Origin: Schlegelella_A sp963778525
GTDB taxonomy: Bacteria > Pseudomonadota > Gammaproteobacteria > Burkholderiales > Burkholderiaceae_C
DNA: 64,000 nt
Assembly: GCA_963778525.1 (NCBI GenBank)
Contig: CAVZUJ010000001.1
Location: 310,001 to 374,000, forward strand
Direction of reading: 5' to 3'
Each line of letters opens with the position of its first letter. Position 1 is the first letter of the stretch. Both the position numbers and the translations under genes were made by a program. Below, piece after piece: positions 1 through 8,418 of the stretch. The notes under the pieces were generated by a model. It searched no databases. It was not told the origin of the DNA and was given only the letters and a program-made list of their open reading frames with translations.

Positions 1-25
1 CGGCGACGATGACGATGTCGTTCAT
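1..25 (-). CDS. phaA: Acetyl-CoA acetyltransferase (beta-ketothiolase), first 8 codons only
   Basis: Only the start of this gene is in the window. The minus strand reads M-N-D-I-V-I-V-A, the usual N-terminus of PhaA-type thiolases, which condense two acetyl-CoA to acetoacetyl-CoA. A strong ribosome binding site, CAGGAGA, lies 5 nt before the ATG. The gene starts 46 nt after the phaC stop on the same strand, giving the phaCA operon order common in PHB-forming betaproteobacteria. The identification rests on eight residues plus position, so it is a context call. Confidence 0.7.
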
Positions 26-71
26 GACAATCTCCTGACGTTTTCTCGAACGGTGCGGGCGCGAGCGACGC

Positions 72-1730
72 TCACGCCCTCTCTTTGACGTATCGGCCCG
101 GGGCGGGCTCGATCGCCTTGTGCCTGCGATTGCCCGGTGCCTTCGGCGCGGCAACCTGCTTGCCCGCGAACGGACGCAACCAGGCCGACCAGTCGGTCCA
201 CCAGCTGCCGGGCAGCTCGTCGGCCTTCTCGAACCAGGCCTCGGCCGACGCCGGCAGCGTCGCGCTCTTGCCGATCCAGTGGCTGCGCTTTTTCTTCAGC
301 GGCGGGTTGATGACGCCCGCGATGTGGCCCGAGGCACCGAGCACGAAACGGCGCTTGCCCTTGAGCACTTCGGTGTTCCGGTAGGCGCCTTTCCACGGCA
401 CGATGTGATCTTCGCGCGAGGCGTAGATGTATGCCGGCGCCGCGATCTTGCCGAGGTCGATCTTCTCGCCGCACACCGTCAAGGTGCCGGGCTGCACCAG
501 CTTGTTCTCGAGATAGGTGTTGCGCAGGTACCAGCAATACATCGGGCCGGGCAGATTGGTGCCGTCGCTGTTCCAGTAGAGCAGGTCGAACGGCGGTGGC
601 GACTCGCCTTTCAGGTAGTTGGCGACGACGTAGTTCCAGACCAGCTCGTTCGGACGCAGGAAGCTGAACGTCGTGGCCAGCTCCTGGCCCTTCAGCAGCG
701 CGCCACCGCCTGCGCTTTCGGTGCCGAGTGTCACCTCGCGCATGCGCACCATCGCCTCGTCGATGAAGATGTCGAGGATGCCGGTGTCGCTGAAATCGAG
801 GAAGGTGGTGAGCAGCGTCAGGCTGGCCGCCGGCTGCTCGCCGCGCGCCGCGAGCACCGCCAGTGCCGTGGCTAGGATGGTGCCGCCGATGCAAAATCCC
901 AGCGTGTTGATCTGCTTGCTGCCGCTGATCTCCTGCACCAGCGCGATGGCCTTGATCGCCGCGTGCTCGATGTAGTCATCCCAGGTGCGCTGGGCGATAT
1001 CTTCCTTGGCGTTCTTCCAGCTCAACACGAACACGCGATGGCCCTCGGCCACGGTGTGGCGAATCAGCGAGTTCTCGGGCTGCAGGTCGAGGATGTAGAA
1101 CTTGTTGATGCAGGGCGGAACGAACAGGATCGGCCGCTCGTGGACCTTGGCCGTGAGCGGCTTGTATTCGAGGAGCTGGAACAGCTCGTTCTCGAACACC
1201 ACCGAACCGGCGCTGGTGGCCACGTTGCGCCCGATCTCGAAGGCGCTTTCGTCGGTTTGCGAGAGATGGCCTTGCTGGACGTCGTTCCAGAGCTGGCGCA
1301 GGCCCTCGCCGAGGCTCTCGCCCTGCGTTTCGGCCGCCTTCTTCTGGGCTTCCGGATTGAGCGCGAGGTAGTTGCTCGGCGATGCCGCGTCGATCCATTG
1401 CAGCACCGCGAAGCGCACCCGCGCCTTCGTCTTCTCGTCGCCCTCGACCGCTTCGGCCATGCGCAACAAGGTGCGCGCGTTGAGCAGGTACATCTCGGCC
1501 GAGTACCGCGCGGCTGGGTTGGCGGTCCATTCGTCGGCCGAGAAGCGGCGATCGCCGAGCTTCGCGCCGGCCGCGCCGGCCGGCTGCAAGCTGCGATTCC
1601 ACAGCGCCGTGGCATCGGCGACATAGTCGCCCTGCAGCGTCGTCAGCGCCGCGCTGGGCAGGGCCAGTCCACTCAGGGCCTTCCAGGCATCGCCGAGAGC
1701 CGCCGTCATCGCCACACCGCTGTCGGCCAT
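72..1730 (-). CDS. phaC: Class I poly(3-hydroxyalkanoate) synthase
   Basis: Polymerises (R)-3-hydroxyacyl-CoA, mainly 3-hydroxybutyryl-CoA, into PHB at the granule surface. With the chosen start it is 552 aa, normal for class I enzymes. The lipase-like box GFCIGG supplies the nucleophile Cys280. Asp441 (REDHIVPW) and His469 (ASGHIAG) complete the triad; the spacing of 161 and 189 residues from the Cys equals that of the Cupriavidus enzyme (C319/D480/H508). I chose ATG 1730 because AAGGAAG lies 6 nt upstream. In-frame alternatives are ATG 1754 and GTG 1775, both without a good ribosome binding site. phaA follows 46 nt downstream, and phaP lies about 49 kb away in this window. Confidence 0.97.
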   Translation of the reverse strand: MADSGVAMTAALGDAWKALSGLALPSAALTTLQGDYVADATALWNRSLQPAGAAGAKLGDRRFSADEWTANPAARYSAEMYLLNARTLLRMAEAVEGDEKTKARVRFAVLQWIDAASPSNYLALNPEAQKKAAETQGESLGEGLRQLWNDVQQGHLSQTDESAFEIGRNVATSAGSVVFENELFQLLEYKPLTAKVHERPILFVPPCINKFYILDLQPENSLIRHTVAEGHRVFVLSWKNAKEDIAQRTWDDYIEHAAIKAIALVQEISGSKQINTLGFCIGGTILATALAVLAARGEQPAASLTLLTTFLDFSDTGILDIFIDEAMVRMREVTLGTESAGGGALLKGQELATTFSFLRPNELVWNYVVANYLKGESPPPFDLLYWNSDGTNLPGPMYCWYLRNTYLENKLVQPGTLTVCGEKIDLGKIAAPAYIYASREDHIVPWKGAYRNTEVLKGKRRFVLGASGHIAGVINPPLKKKRSHWIGKSATLPASAEAWFEKADELPGSWWTDWSAWLRPFAGKQVAAPKAPGNRRHKAIEPAPGRYVKERA

Positions 1731-1800
1731 CGCGACTTCCTTCTTCGCCTGCATGGAACGATTATCGTGGAGCACGGAAATCCCGCCTCATAGGACAAGC

Positions 1801-2076
1801 GTGTACCTCATCGCCATCGCCTGGGCCTATGTCGTCATCATGATGACGCTGGCCGAAGGCTTTTCCAGCGCGGGCAGCTGGCTCGGCGCGGCCATCACCT
1901 TCGTTCTCTACGGCGTGCTGCCGCTCGGCATCGTCCTCTACCTGTTCGCCACGCCGGCGCGTCGCAGGGCCCGCCGGCGCGCGGCCGCGGCCTCAGCGAC
2001 CGCCGGCGCCGCGGATCCAGATCGCGGCGGCCATCCGGCCGGTGACCCGGTCGCGCCGATACGAGAAGAATCGTGA
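1801..2076 (+). CDS. Small hypothetical membrane protein
   Basis: A 91-aa frame divergent from phaC, starting at GTG 1801 with AGGA 5 nt upstream. Two hydrophobic stretches (about residues 1-16 and 23-44) predict two membrane helices, followed by an Arg/Ala-rich cytoplasmic-looking tail. I do not recognise a family. The last 84 nt lie antisense to the 3' end of pgeF, so the tail composition may be imposed by the opposite gene. The membrane part lies in unique sequence, which supports a real gene, but the C-terminus is uncertain. Confidence 0.5.
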   Translation: MYLIAIAWAYVVIMMTLAEGFSSAGSWLGAAITFVLYGVLPLGIVLYLFATPARRRARRRAAAASATAGAADPDRGGHPAGDPVAPIREES

Positions 2077-2766
2077 TGCGTCTTCGACCGTGCACCACGT
2101 CCCGCCGCCGACGTCGACGACGCCGGCCGCGGCGAGCCTCGCGCGCGCCAGCGCCGGCAGGTCGGCCAGCCACTTGCCGGCGCGAAGAGGCTTGAAATGG
2201 CCGTCGTCGAAGTGCGACGTCTCTGCAAAAGCGGCGCGCACATCGTCTCCGACCTCGAAATGGCGCGGGCCGATGCAGGCACCGAGCCACACCTGCAGTT
2301 CGCGCGGTGCACAGGCCGCCGCTTCGCACACCGCGGAGACGGCCGCCTCCACGACGCCGCCGGCCAGGCCGCGCCAGCCGGCATGGGCCGCACCGACGGC
2401 GCGGCCGTGCGGCGCGGCCAGCAGAACCGGCAGGCAATCGGCGGCCTGCACGGTGCAGGCCACGCCGACCTCGCTCGTCCAGCTCGCGTCGGCATCGTGC
2501 GACTCGGCCTGCGTGCCGGCATCGGCAACGCCGATGCGCACGACCCGGCAGCCGTGGACCTGATGCAGGAAGACCGGGGCCGCGGCGCACGCGGCAGCGA
2601 AGCGCGCACGGTTGGCGGCGACCTGCTCGGGCAGATCGCCGACCGCCGTGCCGAGGTTCATCGAGGCATAGGGGCCCTGGCTCAGCCCACCTTCGCGCGC
2701 GGTCATCAGGGCGCCGACCGCAGGGCTCGTCCACGTCGGGACGAGCCAGCTGGCAGGAAGGCTCAC
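1993..2766 (-). CDS. pgeF: Peptidoglycan editing factor PgeF (YfiH/laccase-domain family, DUF152)
   Basis: 257 aa with the full metal-binding signature of the YfiH family: HQVHG, AADCLPV and HAGWRG, in order. Family members act on purine nucleosides and were named peptidoglycan editing factor in E. coli for removing misincorporated L-Ser from UDP-MurNAc peptides. The GTG start at 2766 overlaps the TGA stop of the upstream isomerase gene as GTGA, so translation is probably coupled; this decides the start. A longer upstream extension in the same frame is only antisense/out-of-frame sequence. Intact. Confidence 0.9.
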   Translation of the reverse strand: MSLPASWLVPTWTSPAVGALMTAREGGLSQGPYASMNLGTAVGDLPEQVAANRARFAAACAAAPVFLHQVHGCRVVRIGVADAGTQAESHDADASWTSEVGVACTVQAADCLPVLLAAPHGRAVGAAHAGWRGLAGGVVEAAVSAVCEAAACAPRELQVWLGACIGPRHFEVGDDVRAAFAETSHFDDGHFKPLRAGKWLADLPALARARLAAAGVVDVGGGTWCTVEDASRFFSYRRDRVTGRMAAAIWIRGAGGR

Positions 2767-3413
2767 GCCGCGTCCGGACAAGCCGAAGGCTGGGTCGTGG
2801 CGAACGCCGCTTCGGCCATGCAGTTCTCGAAGACGCGCATCACGGTCGGCACGTGCTCGAGCCGGCATTCCATGCGCTGGGCGTTGAAGATCTGCGGCAC
2901 CAGGACGCAGTCGGCGAGGCCGGGTGAATCGCCATGGCAAAAGCGCCCGGTCGCTGCCTGCCCCGCCAGTTGCCGCTCGACGACCGCCAGCCCGGTCTCG
3001 ACCCAATGCCGATACCAGCGGTTCTTGTCGTCTTCGGACACGCCCAGGTCCTTGACCAGATAGCGCAGGACCCGCAGGTTGTCGAGCGGATGAATCTCGC
3101 AGGCGATGTCGAGCGCGATGGCGCGCACGCGGGCCCTTCCGAGGGCGTCCGGCGGCAGCAGCGGCGGCTCGGGATGCGTCTCGTCGAGATACTCGATGAT
3201 CGCCAGCGACTGCGTCAGCACCTGCTCGCCCCGACCGTCATCCGCAACCAGCGCCGGCACGAGCTGCGCCGGCGCCAGGGCCCGAAAGGCATCGCTCAGC
3301 TGCTCGTTCTTGACGAGGTGGATGGGGACGTAGTCGAACGCCAGGCCCTTCAGCGCGAGCGCGATTCGAACGCGATACGACGCCGAAGAACGAAAGTAGC
3401 TGTAGAGGCGCAC
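2763..3413 (-). CDS. maiA: Maleylacetoacetate/maleylpyruvate isomerase (zeta-class GST)
   Basis: 216 aa, typical length. The N-terminal thioredoxin fold carries YSYFRSSASYRVRIAL, the SSAxxR glutathione-contact motif of zeta-class glutathione transferases. The family catalyses GSH-dependent cis-trans isomerisation of maleylacetoacetate (tyrosine breakdown) or maleylpyruvate (gentisate pathway, NagL). GTG 3413, 8 nt after the stop of the hydrolase gene, is the best start. The partner upstream is a fumarylpyruvate-type hydrolase, which favours the gentisate-type role, but no ring-cleavage dioxygenase is in the window. Confidence 0.88.
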   Translation of the reverse strand: MRLYSYFRSSASYRVRIALALKGLAFDYVPIHLVKNEQLSDAFRALAPAQLVPALVADDGRGEQVLTQSLAIIEYLDETHPEPPLLPPDALGRARVRAIALDIACEIHPLDNLRVLRYLVKDLGVSEDDKNRWYRHWVETGLAVVERQLAGQAATGRFCHGDSPGLADCVLVPQIFNAQRMECRLEHVPTVMRVFENCMAEAAFATTQPSACPDAA

Positions 3414-3421
3414 GGGCAGGC

Positions 3422-4126
3422 TCAGCGCTCGACGATCTGCACCTGCAGCCCACCCACGCCGTCGACCTGCGCGTTCAGCGTATCGCCGACCTTGACCGCA
3501 GCCACGCCTTCGGGCGTGCCGGAGAAGATCAGATCGCCCGGCGCCAGCTCCCACGCGGCCGACAGGTGCTCGATGACTTCGGGAATGCTCCAGATGAGCT
3601 TGCCGATGCTGCTCTGCTGGCGCATCGTGCCGTTGACCTCGAGGCTGATCCGGGTGGCCGCGCCGATGTGGCACTCCGCCGCGCGCCGCACCGGCCCGAT
3701 CGGCGCCGAATGATCGAAGCCCTTGCCGATGTCCCACGGCCGGCCGAGCTTCTTCGCCTCGCCCTGCAGGTCGCGCCGGGTCATGTCGAGGCCGACGGCG
3801 TAGCCCCAGACGTGCTTCATCGCGTCGGCGGCCTTGATGTCGCGGCCGCCGATGCCGATGGCCACGACCAGCTCGACCTCGTGATGCAAGTCCTTGGTCA
3901 GGCTCGGATAGGGCATGCGGCCGGTCTGGCCCTCGGCGACGAAGAGCATCGCGTCGGCCGGCTTCAGGAAGAAGAACGGCGGCTCCCGGCCGGTGAATCC
4001 CATCTCCTTGGCGTGCTCGACGTAGTTGCGGCCGACGCAGTAGATGCGGTGCACCGGCAAGGTCTCGCCGGCGCTGCCGGCGACAGGAAGGCTCGCGACC
4101 GCGGGCGCGCTGAAAACGTGGCTCAT
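3422..4126 (-). CDS. nagK: Fumarylacetoacetate hydrolase family protein, fumarylpyruvate hydrolase-like
   Basis: 234 aa. Contains YCVGRNYVEHAKEMG, the metal-ligand block LHHEVELVVAIG and the C-terminal DLIFSGTPEGVAAV, all diagnostic of the FAA hydrolase catalytic domain, which cleaves a C-C bond of 2,4-diketo acids using Mg2+. The short single-domain form matches fumarylpyruvate hydrolases (NagK) more than the two-domain fumarylacetoacetases. It is first in a three-gene minus-strand run with the isomerase and pgeF. The symbol is inferred from family and neighbour, not proven. Confidence 0.85.
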   Translation of the reverse strand: MSHVFSAPAVASLPVAGSAGETLPVHRIYCVGRNYVEHAKEMGFTGREPPFFFLKPADAMLFVAEGQTGRMPYPSLTKDLHHEVELVVAIGIGGRDIKAADAMKHVWGYAVGLDMTRRDLQGEAKKLGRPWDIGKGFDHSAPIGPVRRAAECHIGAATRISLEVNGTMRQQSSIGKLIWSIPEVIEHLSAAWELAPGDLIFSGTPEGVAAVKVGDTLNAQVDGVGGLQVQIVER

Positions 4127-4211
4127 CGAGGGTCCGTCGTGGGTGCGCCGCGAGGCTCGGGGCGCTTGCGCCGCGATGATGCCACGCAGGCAGCGCCAGG
4201 AGCGGCGCCAC

Positions 4212-4217
4212 TACACT
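4212..4217 (+). promoter_or_regulatory. Possible -10 hexamer placing the NUDIX start codon at the transcript 5' end
   Basis: TACACT ends 7 nt before the ATG at 4225, so the predicted transcription start coincides with the start codon. The gene has no Shine-Dalgarno sequence. No convincing -35 element was seen. A leaderless transcript would explain both facts; this is inference from spacing only. Confidence 0.3.
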
Positions 4218-4224
4218 GGGCTGC

Positions 4225-4770
4225 ATGTTCATGGCGCGCAGCATCAAGCATTGCCGGGCCTGTGGCGGCGAGGTTCGCTACGCGACCCCGGCCGACGACA
4301 ACCGCGACCGCGCCACCTGCGGTACGTGCGGCACGATCCACTACGAGAACCCGCTCAACGTCGTCGGCACGCTGCCCTTCTGGGAGGACCGCGTCCTGCT
4401 CTGCCGGCGCAACATCGAGCCGCGGCGCGGCCTGTGGACGCTGCCGGCCGGCTTCATGGAGCTCGGCGAAAGCATCGCCGAGGGCGCCTTGCGCGAGACC
4501 GTCGAGGAGGCTGGCGCACGAGTCGAAATGCTGGGCCTCTTCACGCTGCTCAACGTCGTGCGGGTCGGCCAGGTCCACTTCTTCTATCGGGCTCGCCTGC
4601 TCGACACCGATTTCGCGCCCGGCCCGGAAACAATCGAGGCCCGGCTGTTCGGCGAGGGCGAGATTCCGTGGGATGAGGTAGCGTTTCGCACCAGCCGCCG
4701 GACGCTGGAGCTCTTCTTTGCCGACCGGCGCGCCGGCAGCTTCGGTTTTCACACGGCCGACATCTCCTGA
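4225..4770 (+). CDS. NUDIX hydrolase with N-terminal zinc ribbon
   Basis: 181 aa. An N-terminal zinc ribbon (CRACGG ... CGTCGT, about residues 10-36) precedes a NUDIX fold. The NUDIX box GFMELGESIAEGALRETVEE is complete, giving the Mg2+-binding Glu residues that cleave nucleoside diphosphates linked to X. The ribbon plus NUDIX layout is like NADH/ADP-ribose pyrophosphatases (NudC/YjhB-like), but the substrate cannot be told from sequence. ATG 4225 and ATG 4231 are both possible; neither has a ribosome binding site. Divergent from the hydrolase gene at 4126. Confidence 0.88.
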   Translation: MFMARSIKHCRACGGEVRYATPADDNRDRATCGTCGTIHYENPLNVVGTLPFWEDRVLLCRRNIEPRRGLWTLPAGFMELGESIAEGALRETVEEAGARVEMLGLFTLLNVVRVGQVHFFYRARLLDTDFAPGPETIEARLFGEGEIPWDEVAFRTSRRTLELFFADRRAGSFGFHTADIS

Positions 4771-4815
4771 CGCCAGTCTCCAGCGCTCGCCGAGGCAGCG
4801 CGGACCCAGTCAATC

Positions 4816-4841
4816 AAACGTTCGTTTAAAGCGGCTAGAAT
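4816..4841 (+). promoter_or_regulatory. Operator and -10 of the tetR-efflux operon
   Basis: The perfect inverted repeat AAACG-TT-CGTTT (4816-4827) is a classic TetR-family operator shape. It is followed by the -10-like hexamer TAGAAT at 4836-4841. The transcription start would fall at about 4848, next to the tetR ATG at 4850, and the repeat would cover the -35 region. This fits autorepression of the operon by the TetR protein it encodes. Confidence 0.6.
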
Positions 4842-4849
4842 GCGCCGCG

Positions 4850-5623
4850 ATGAAGCCCCCTTCCCTTGCCGACGGCTGCTGCCCGGTCGCGCAATCGCAT
4901 CTGTCCCTGCGCGACCCCGGCGAGCCGGCGCGAGAGCGGCTGCTGCTCGCCGGGCTGCGCCTGTTCGCCGAGCAGGGCTACGCAAAGACCTCGATCCGGC
5001 AGATCGCGCTGGCCGCCGGCGCCAATGTCGCTGCGGTCAGCTACTACTTCGGCAACAAGGCAGGCCTGTACCGTGCCGTCTTCTGGGGCGGCGCCGCGCC
5101 GTCGGCCGGCGACCCGCCGAATCCGCAGTGGAGCGAAGCCTCGCTCGCCGGCATCTTCGAGCACATCCTGGCGCCGCTGCGCAGCGGCGCGCAGGCGCGC
5201 CTCTGGATCAAGCTGCACCGGCGCGAAATGATCGAGCCGGCGGGTCTCTGGCGCGAAAAGGTCGACCGCGGAATGCAACCGATGCACGCCGCCCTCGTCG
5301 CGATGCTCTGTCGGCGTCTCGGCGTCGAGAAGGCCGACGATGAAGTGCTCGCGCTGGCGACGCTCATCATCGGCCCAGCGGTTCACCTGCTCGTCAATTG
5401 CGAGGTCATCGACGCGCTGGCGCCGCAGCTGCTGGCCGGGCCGCACGCCGTCGATACCTGGCGCGAGCGCTTGGTGCGCAGCTCCGAAACGCTGATCAAG
5501 GCCGAGCAGGCGCGACGCGCGCGCGGCATCGCGCGCGTACCAGGCAACGCGCCGGCACGGCCATTGCGTCAGTCCACGAAAGCCACGCCGACCACCACCA
5601 GACCTTCCCGGAGCAGGGCATGA
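4850..5623 (+). CDS. TetR/AcrR family repressor of the adjacent RND pump (CecR-like)
   Basis: 257 aa. The N-terminal helix-turn-helix covers about residues 28-75, with RLLLAGLRLFAEQGYAKTS and the recognition-helix region VAAVSYYFGNKAGLYRAVF typical of TetR proteins. The long C-terminal ligand domain (about 180 aa) resembles the CecR/YbiH group (DUF1956). Its stop overlaps the start of the outer-membrane factor gene as ATGA, so it is the first gene of the efflux operon. It has no Shine-Dalgarno; the predicted transcript would begin at or next to the ATG. The last 35 residues are low-complexity and Thr/Arg-rich. Confidence 0.9.
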   Translation: MKPPSLADGCCPVAQSHLSLRDPGEPARERLLLAGLRLFAEQGYAKTSIRQIALAAGANVAAVSYYFGNKAGLYRAVFWGGAAPSAGDPPNPQWSEASLAGIFEHILAPLRSGAQARLWIKLHRREMIEPAGLWREKVDRGMQPMHAALVAMLCRRLGVEKADDEVLALATLIIGPAVHLLVNCEVIDALAPQLLAGPHAVDTWRERLVRSSETLIKAEQARRARGIARVPGNAPARPLRQSTKATPTTTRPSRSRA

Positions 5624-7140
5624 GCAACGTCCGCACATCGATCGCGCCCTGGCGCACCCACCTCGTCCTCGCCATCGCGCTGGCCCTGGCGGGATGCGCG
5701 GTCGGTCCGGATTTCGAGAAGCCAGCGCCGCCGCAGGTTGCCGACGCATCACACCCGTACACGCCGACGCCGATTCCGGCGCTGACGGCGAGCGCACCGG
5801 GCACGGGCGGCGCCGCGCAGCACCTGACGATGGGCCAGGACATCCCGGCCCAGTGGTGGCAGCTGTTCCATTCCGATCCGCTCGACCAACTGGTCCGCTC
5901 GGCCCTGACGCAAAGCCCGACGCTCGCCGCCGCGCAGGCAACCTTGCGACAGGCGCAAGAGAACTACGAGGCCGACTCGGGCCACAAGCTCTGGCCCAAC
6001 GTCAACGGCCAGCTCGGCGCGCAGCGCGAGAGGCTGCCTCAGGCCGAAGGCGGCACGCCGGGCTTCAATGTCTTCAGCGTCTACAACGCCTCGGTGAACG
6101 TGTCGTACACGATCGATGCGTTCGGGGGAATACGACGCGAGCTCGAAGGCCTGGAGTCCGCGGTCGACTACCAGCGTTTCCAGGTCGAGGCCGCCTACCT
6201 CACGCTGACGACGAACCTCGTCACCACGGCGATCCAGGAAGCGTCGCTGCGTGCCCAGCTGCAGGCGATCGGCGACGTCGTCGAGGCCGAGAAGAAAGCC
6301 TACGACCTGGTGCAGAAGCAGGCGCGCTTCGGCGCCGTCGCCCGTTCCACGGTGCTCACGCAGGCTGCTCTGCTGGCGCAGACGCAAGCCACCTTGCCGG
6401 CGATCCAGAGAGCCCTGGCGCAGACGCGCTATCAACTCTCGGTCTTCGCCGGCCGCCTCCCCGGCGATCCGGGCCTGCCCGAGTTCACCCTCGAATCACT
6501 CCAGCTGCCCGAGAACGTTCCGGTCAGCCTGCCCTCGGAGATGCTGCGCCAGCGGCCCGACATCCGCGCCAGCGAGGCGCTGCTGCACCAGGCGAGCGCC
6601 CAGGTCGGCGTGGCGACCGCCAATCTCTATCCGCAGATCACGCTGAGCGGCGCCGTCGGCACGGCTGCATTCAAGGCCGACAAGCTGTTCTCGCCCGGCA
6701 CGGCGGCCTGGAGCATCGGCGCCGGGCTGCTGCAGCCCATCTTCAACGGCGGCGCCCTGCAGGCCAACAAGCGAGCGGCGATCGCCGGCTACGACGCAGC
6801 TGCCGCGCAATACCGGCAGACCGTGCTCAACGCCTTCCTCAATGTCGCCGACACGCTGCGCGCCCTCGACCTCGACGCCGAGGGCGTGCGCGCGCAGCAA
6901 CAGGCGGCTTCGCTGGCCGAGCAGCAAATGCTCCTGGTCGGGCGCCAGTACAAGTTCGGCGCCGTGAGCTTCCTGGTGCTGCTCGAAGCCCAGCGCATCT
7001 ACCAGCAGACGCGCGTCACGCTCGCCGCGGCGCAGGCGAACCGCTTCGCCGACACGGCCGCGCTGTTCCAGGCGCTCGGCGGCGGCTGGTGGAATCGGAC
7101 CGAGCTCGCCGACATCTCGCATCCTCCGGCAACGCCGTGA
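5620..7140 (+). CDS. Outer-membrane efflux lipoprotein, NodT/OprM family
   Basis: 506 aa. Signal peptide with lipobox LALAGCAVGPDF, so the mature protein is lipidated at Cys. Two OEP repeats follow (about residues 80-280 and 300-495), with the conserved LRQRPDIRASEALLHQASAQ and PQITLSGAVG blocks of the NodT family. It forms the TolC-like outer-membrane channel of the tripartite pump encoded by this operon. ATG 5620 overlaps the tetR stop; GGAG lies just upstream. Confidence 0.93.
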   Translation: MSNVRTSIAPWRTHLVLAIALALAGCAVGPDFEKPAPPQVADASHPYTPTPIPALTASAPGTGGAAQHLTMGQDIPAQWWQLFHSDPLDQLVRSALTQSPTLAAAQATLRQAQENYEADSGHKLWPNVNGQLGAQRERLPQAEGGTPGFNVFSVYNASVNVSYTIDAFGGIRRELEGLESAVDYQRFQVEAAYLTLTTNLVTTAIQEASLRAQLQAIGDVVEAEKKAYDLVQKQARFGAVARSTVLTQAALLAQTQATLPAIQRALAQTRYQLSVFAGRLPGDPGLPEFTLESLQLPENVPVSLPSEMLRQRPDIRASEALLHQASAQVGVATANLYPQITLSGAVGTAAFKADKLFSPGTAAWSIGAGLLQPIFNGGALQANKRAAIAGYDAAAAQYRQTVLNAFLNVADTLRALDLDAEGVRAQQQAASLAEQQMLLVGRQYKFGAVSFLVLLEAQRIYQQTRVTLAAAQANRFADTAALFQALGGGWWNRTELADISHPPATP

Positions 7141-7214
7141 GCTGAGACCGGGAACGAAAAGACAGATCACACGGCGCGCTTCTGGCGCCGCAACGAAACG
7201 AGGAGAGGTAGATC

Positions 7215-8417
7215 GTGAAGAAGATGACCAAGCGAATGCTGATCATGATCGGCTGCGTCTTGTTGGTGGTGCTGCTGCTGGCCGGCGGCTTCTACCTGCA
7301 CATCCAGAAGCTCATCGCCTCGTCGCCGCGGCCCGGGCCGCAGACGGTGACGGCGGCCAAGGTCGAAGCCCTCGAATGGCAGCCGCAGGTCGGCGCCGTC
7401 GGCACCGTCGTCGCCGTGCGCGGCGTCGACGTCACCACCGAAATCGCCGGCCTGGTCCGCAGCGTCGAGTTCAAGTCGGGCCAGGAAGTGAAGGCCGGCG
7501 CGGTGCTCGTGCAGCTCAACGCCGATTCCGACATCGCCCAGCTGCACGCGCTGCAGGCGGCCGCCGATCTGTCGGCCACGACGCTGGCGCGCGACAAGGA
7601 GCAGCTCGCGGTCGAAGCGATCGCCCAGGCCCAGGTCGATGCTGACGACGCCGATCTGAAGAGCCGCCGCGCCCTGGTGGCGCAGCAGCAGGCGACGATC
7701 GCCAAGAAGACCATCGTCGCGCCGTTCAGCGGCCGGCTCGGCATCACGACCGTGAACCCGGGGCAATACCTCAATCCGGGCGACAAGATCGTCACCCTGC
7801 AGACCATCGACCCGATCTACGTCGACTTCTATCTGCCGCAGAAGCAGATGGGCGGGCTGGTCATCGGCCAGGTCGTCAACGCCGTCACCGACGGCTTCGC
7901 CGGTGTCGCCTTTCCCGGCCGCATCACCGCGATCAGCCCCAAGGTCGACCCGACGACGCGCAACGTGCAGGTCGAGGCGACCTTGCCGAATCCCAAGCGC
8001 CAGCTATTGCCGGGCATGTTCGCGAACGTCAACGTCGAGGTCGGCGAGAAGAAGCGCTACCTGACGCTGCCGCAGACGGCGATCACCTACAACCCCTACG
8101 GCTCGACGGTGTTCGTCGTTCGGCCGAAGAGCGAGATCGACGCTGCCGCGAAAGCGGCGAGCGGGGCGGGCTCGGGCACGGCGCGGGCGGCCGCGCCGGC
8201 CGCCGCAGCATCGGGCGGCGACAGCCTCGCCGTGCAGCAGGTGTTCGTGACGGCCGGCGAGACGCGCGGCGACCAGGTGGCGATCATCGAAGGCCTGAAG
8301 GAAGGCCAGCTCGTCGTGACAAGCGGCCAGGTCAAGCTCAAGAACGGCACGCCGGTCGTCATCGACAACACGGTGCAGCCGTCGAACAGCCCGAACCCGA
8401 AGCCGCAGGAGAAGTGA
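7215..8417 (+). CDS. RND efflux periplasmic adaptor (membrane fusion protein)
   Basis: 400 aa. One N-terminal membrane anchor (residues 7-28), split lipoyl-like (biotinyl-lipoyl) domain, alpha-hairpin rich in Ala/Gln (about 115-160), then beta-barrel and membrane-proximal domains (APFSGRLGITTVNPGQYL). It links the inner-membrane pump to the outer-membrane channel. An Ala/Gly-rich insert at about residues 313-335 is unusual low-complexity sequence. The GTG start at 7215 has AGGAGAGG 6 nt upstream. The following pump gene begins 1 nt after its stop. Confidence 0.93.
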   Translation: MKKMTKRMLIMIGCVLLVVLLLAGGFYLHIQKLIASSPRPGPQTVTAAKVEALEWQPQVGAVGTVVAVRGVDVTTEIAGLVRSVEFKSGQEVKAGAVLVQLNADSDIAQLHALQAAADLSATTLARDKEQLAVEAIAQAQVDADDADLKSRRALVAQQQATIAKKTIVAPFSGRLGITTVNPGQYLNPGDKIVTLQTIDPIYVDFYLPQKQMGGLVIGQVVNAVTDGFAGVAFPGRITAISPKVDPTTRNVQVEATLPNPKRQLLPGMFANVNVEVGEKKRYLTLPQTAITYNPYGSTVFVVRPKSEIDAAAKAASGAGSGTARAAAPAAAASGGDSLAVQQVFVTAGETRGDQVAIIEGLKEGQLVVTSGQVKLKNGTPVVIDNTVQPSNSPNPKPQEK

Positions 8418-8418
8418 C

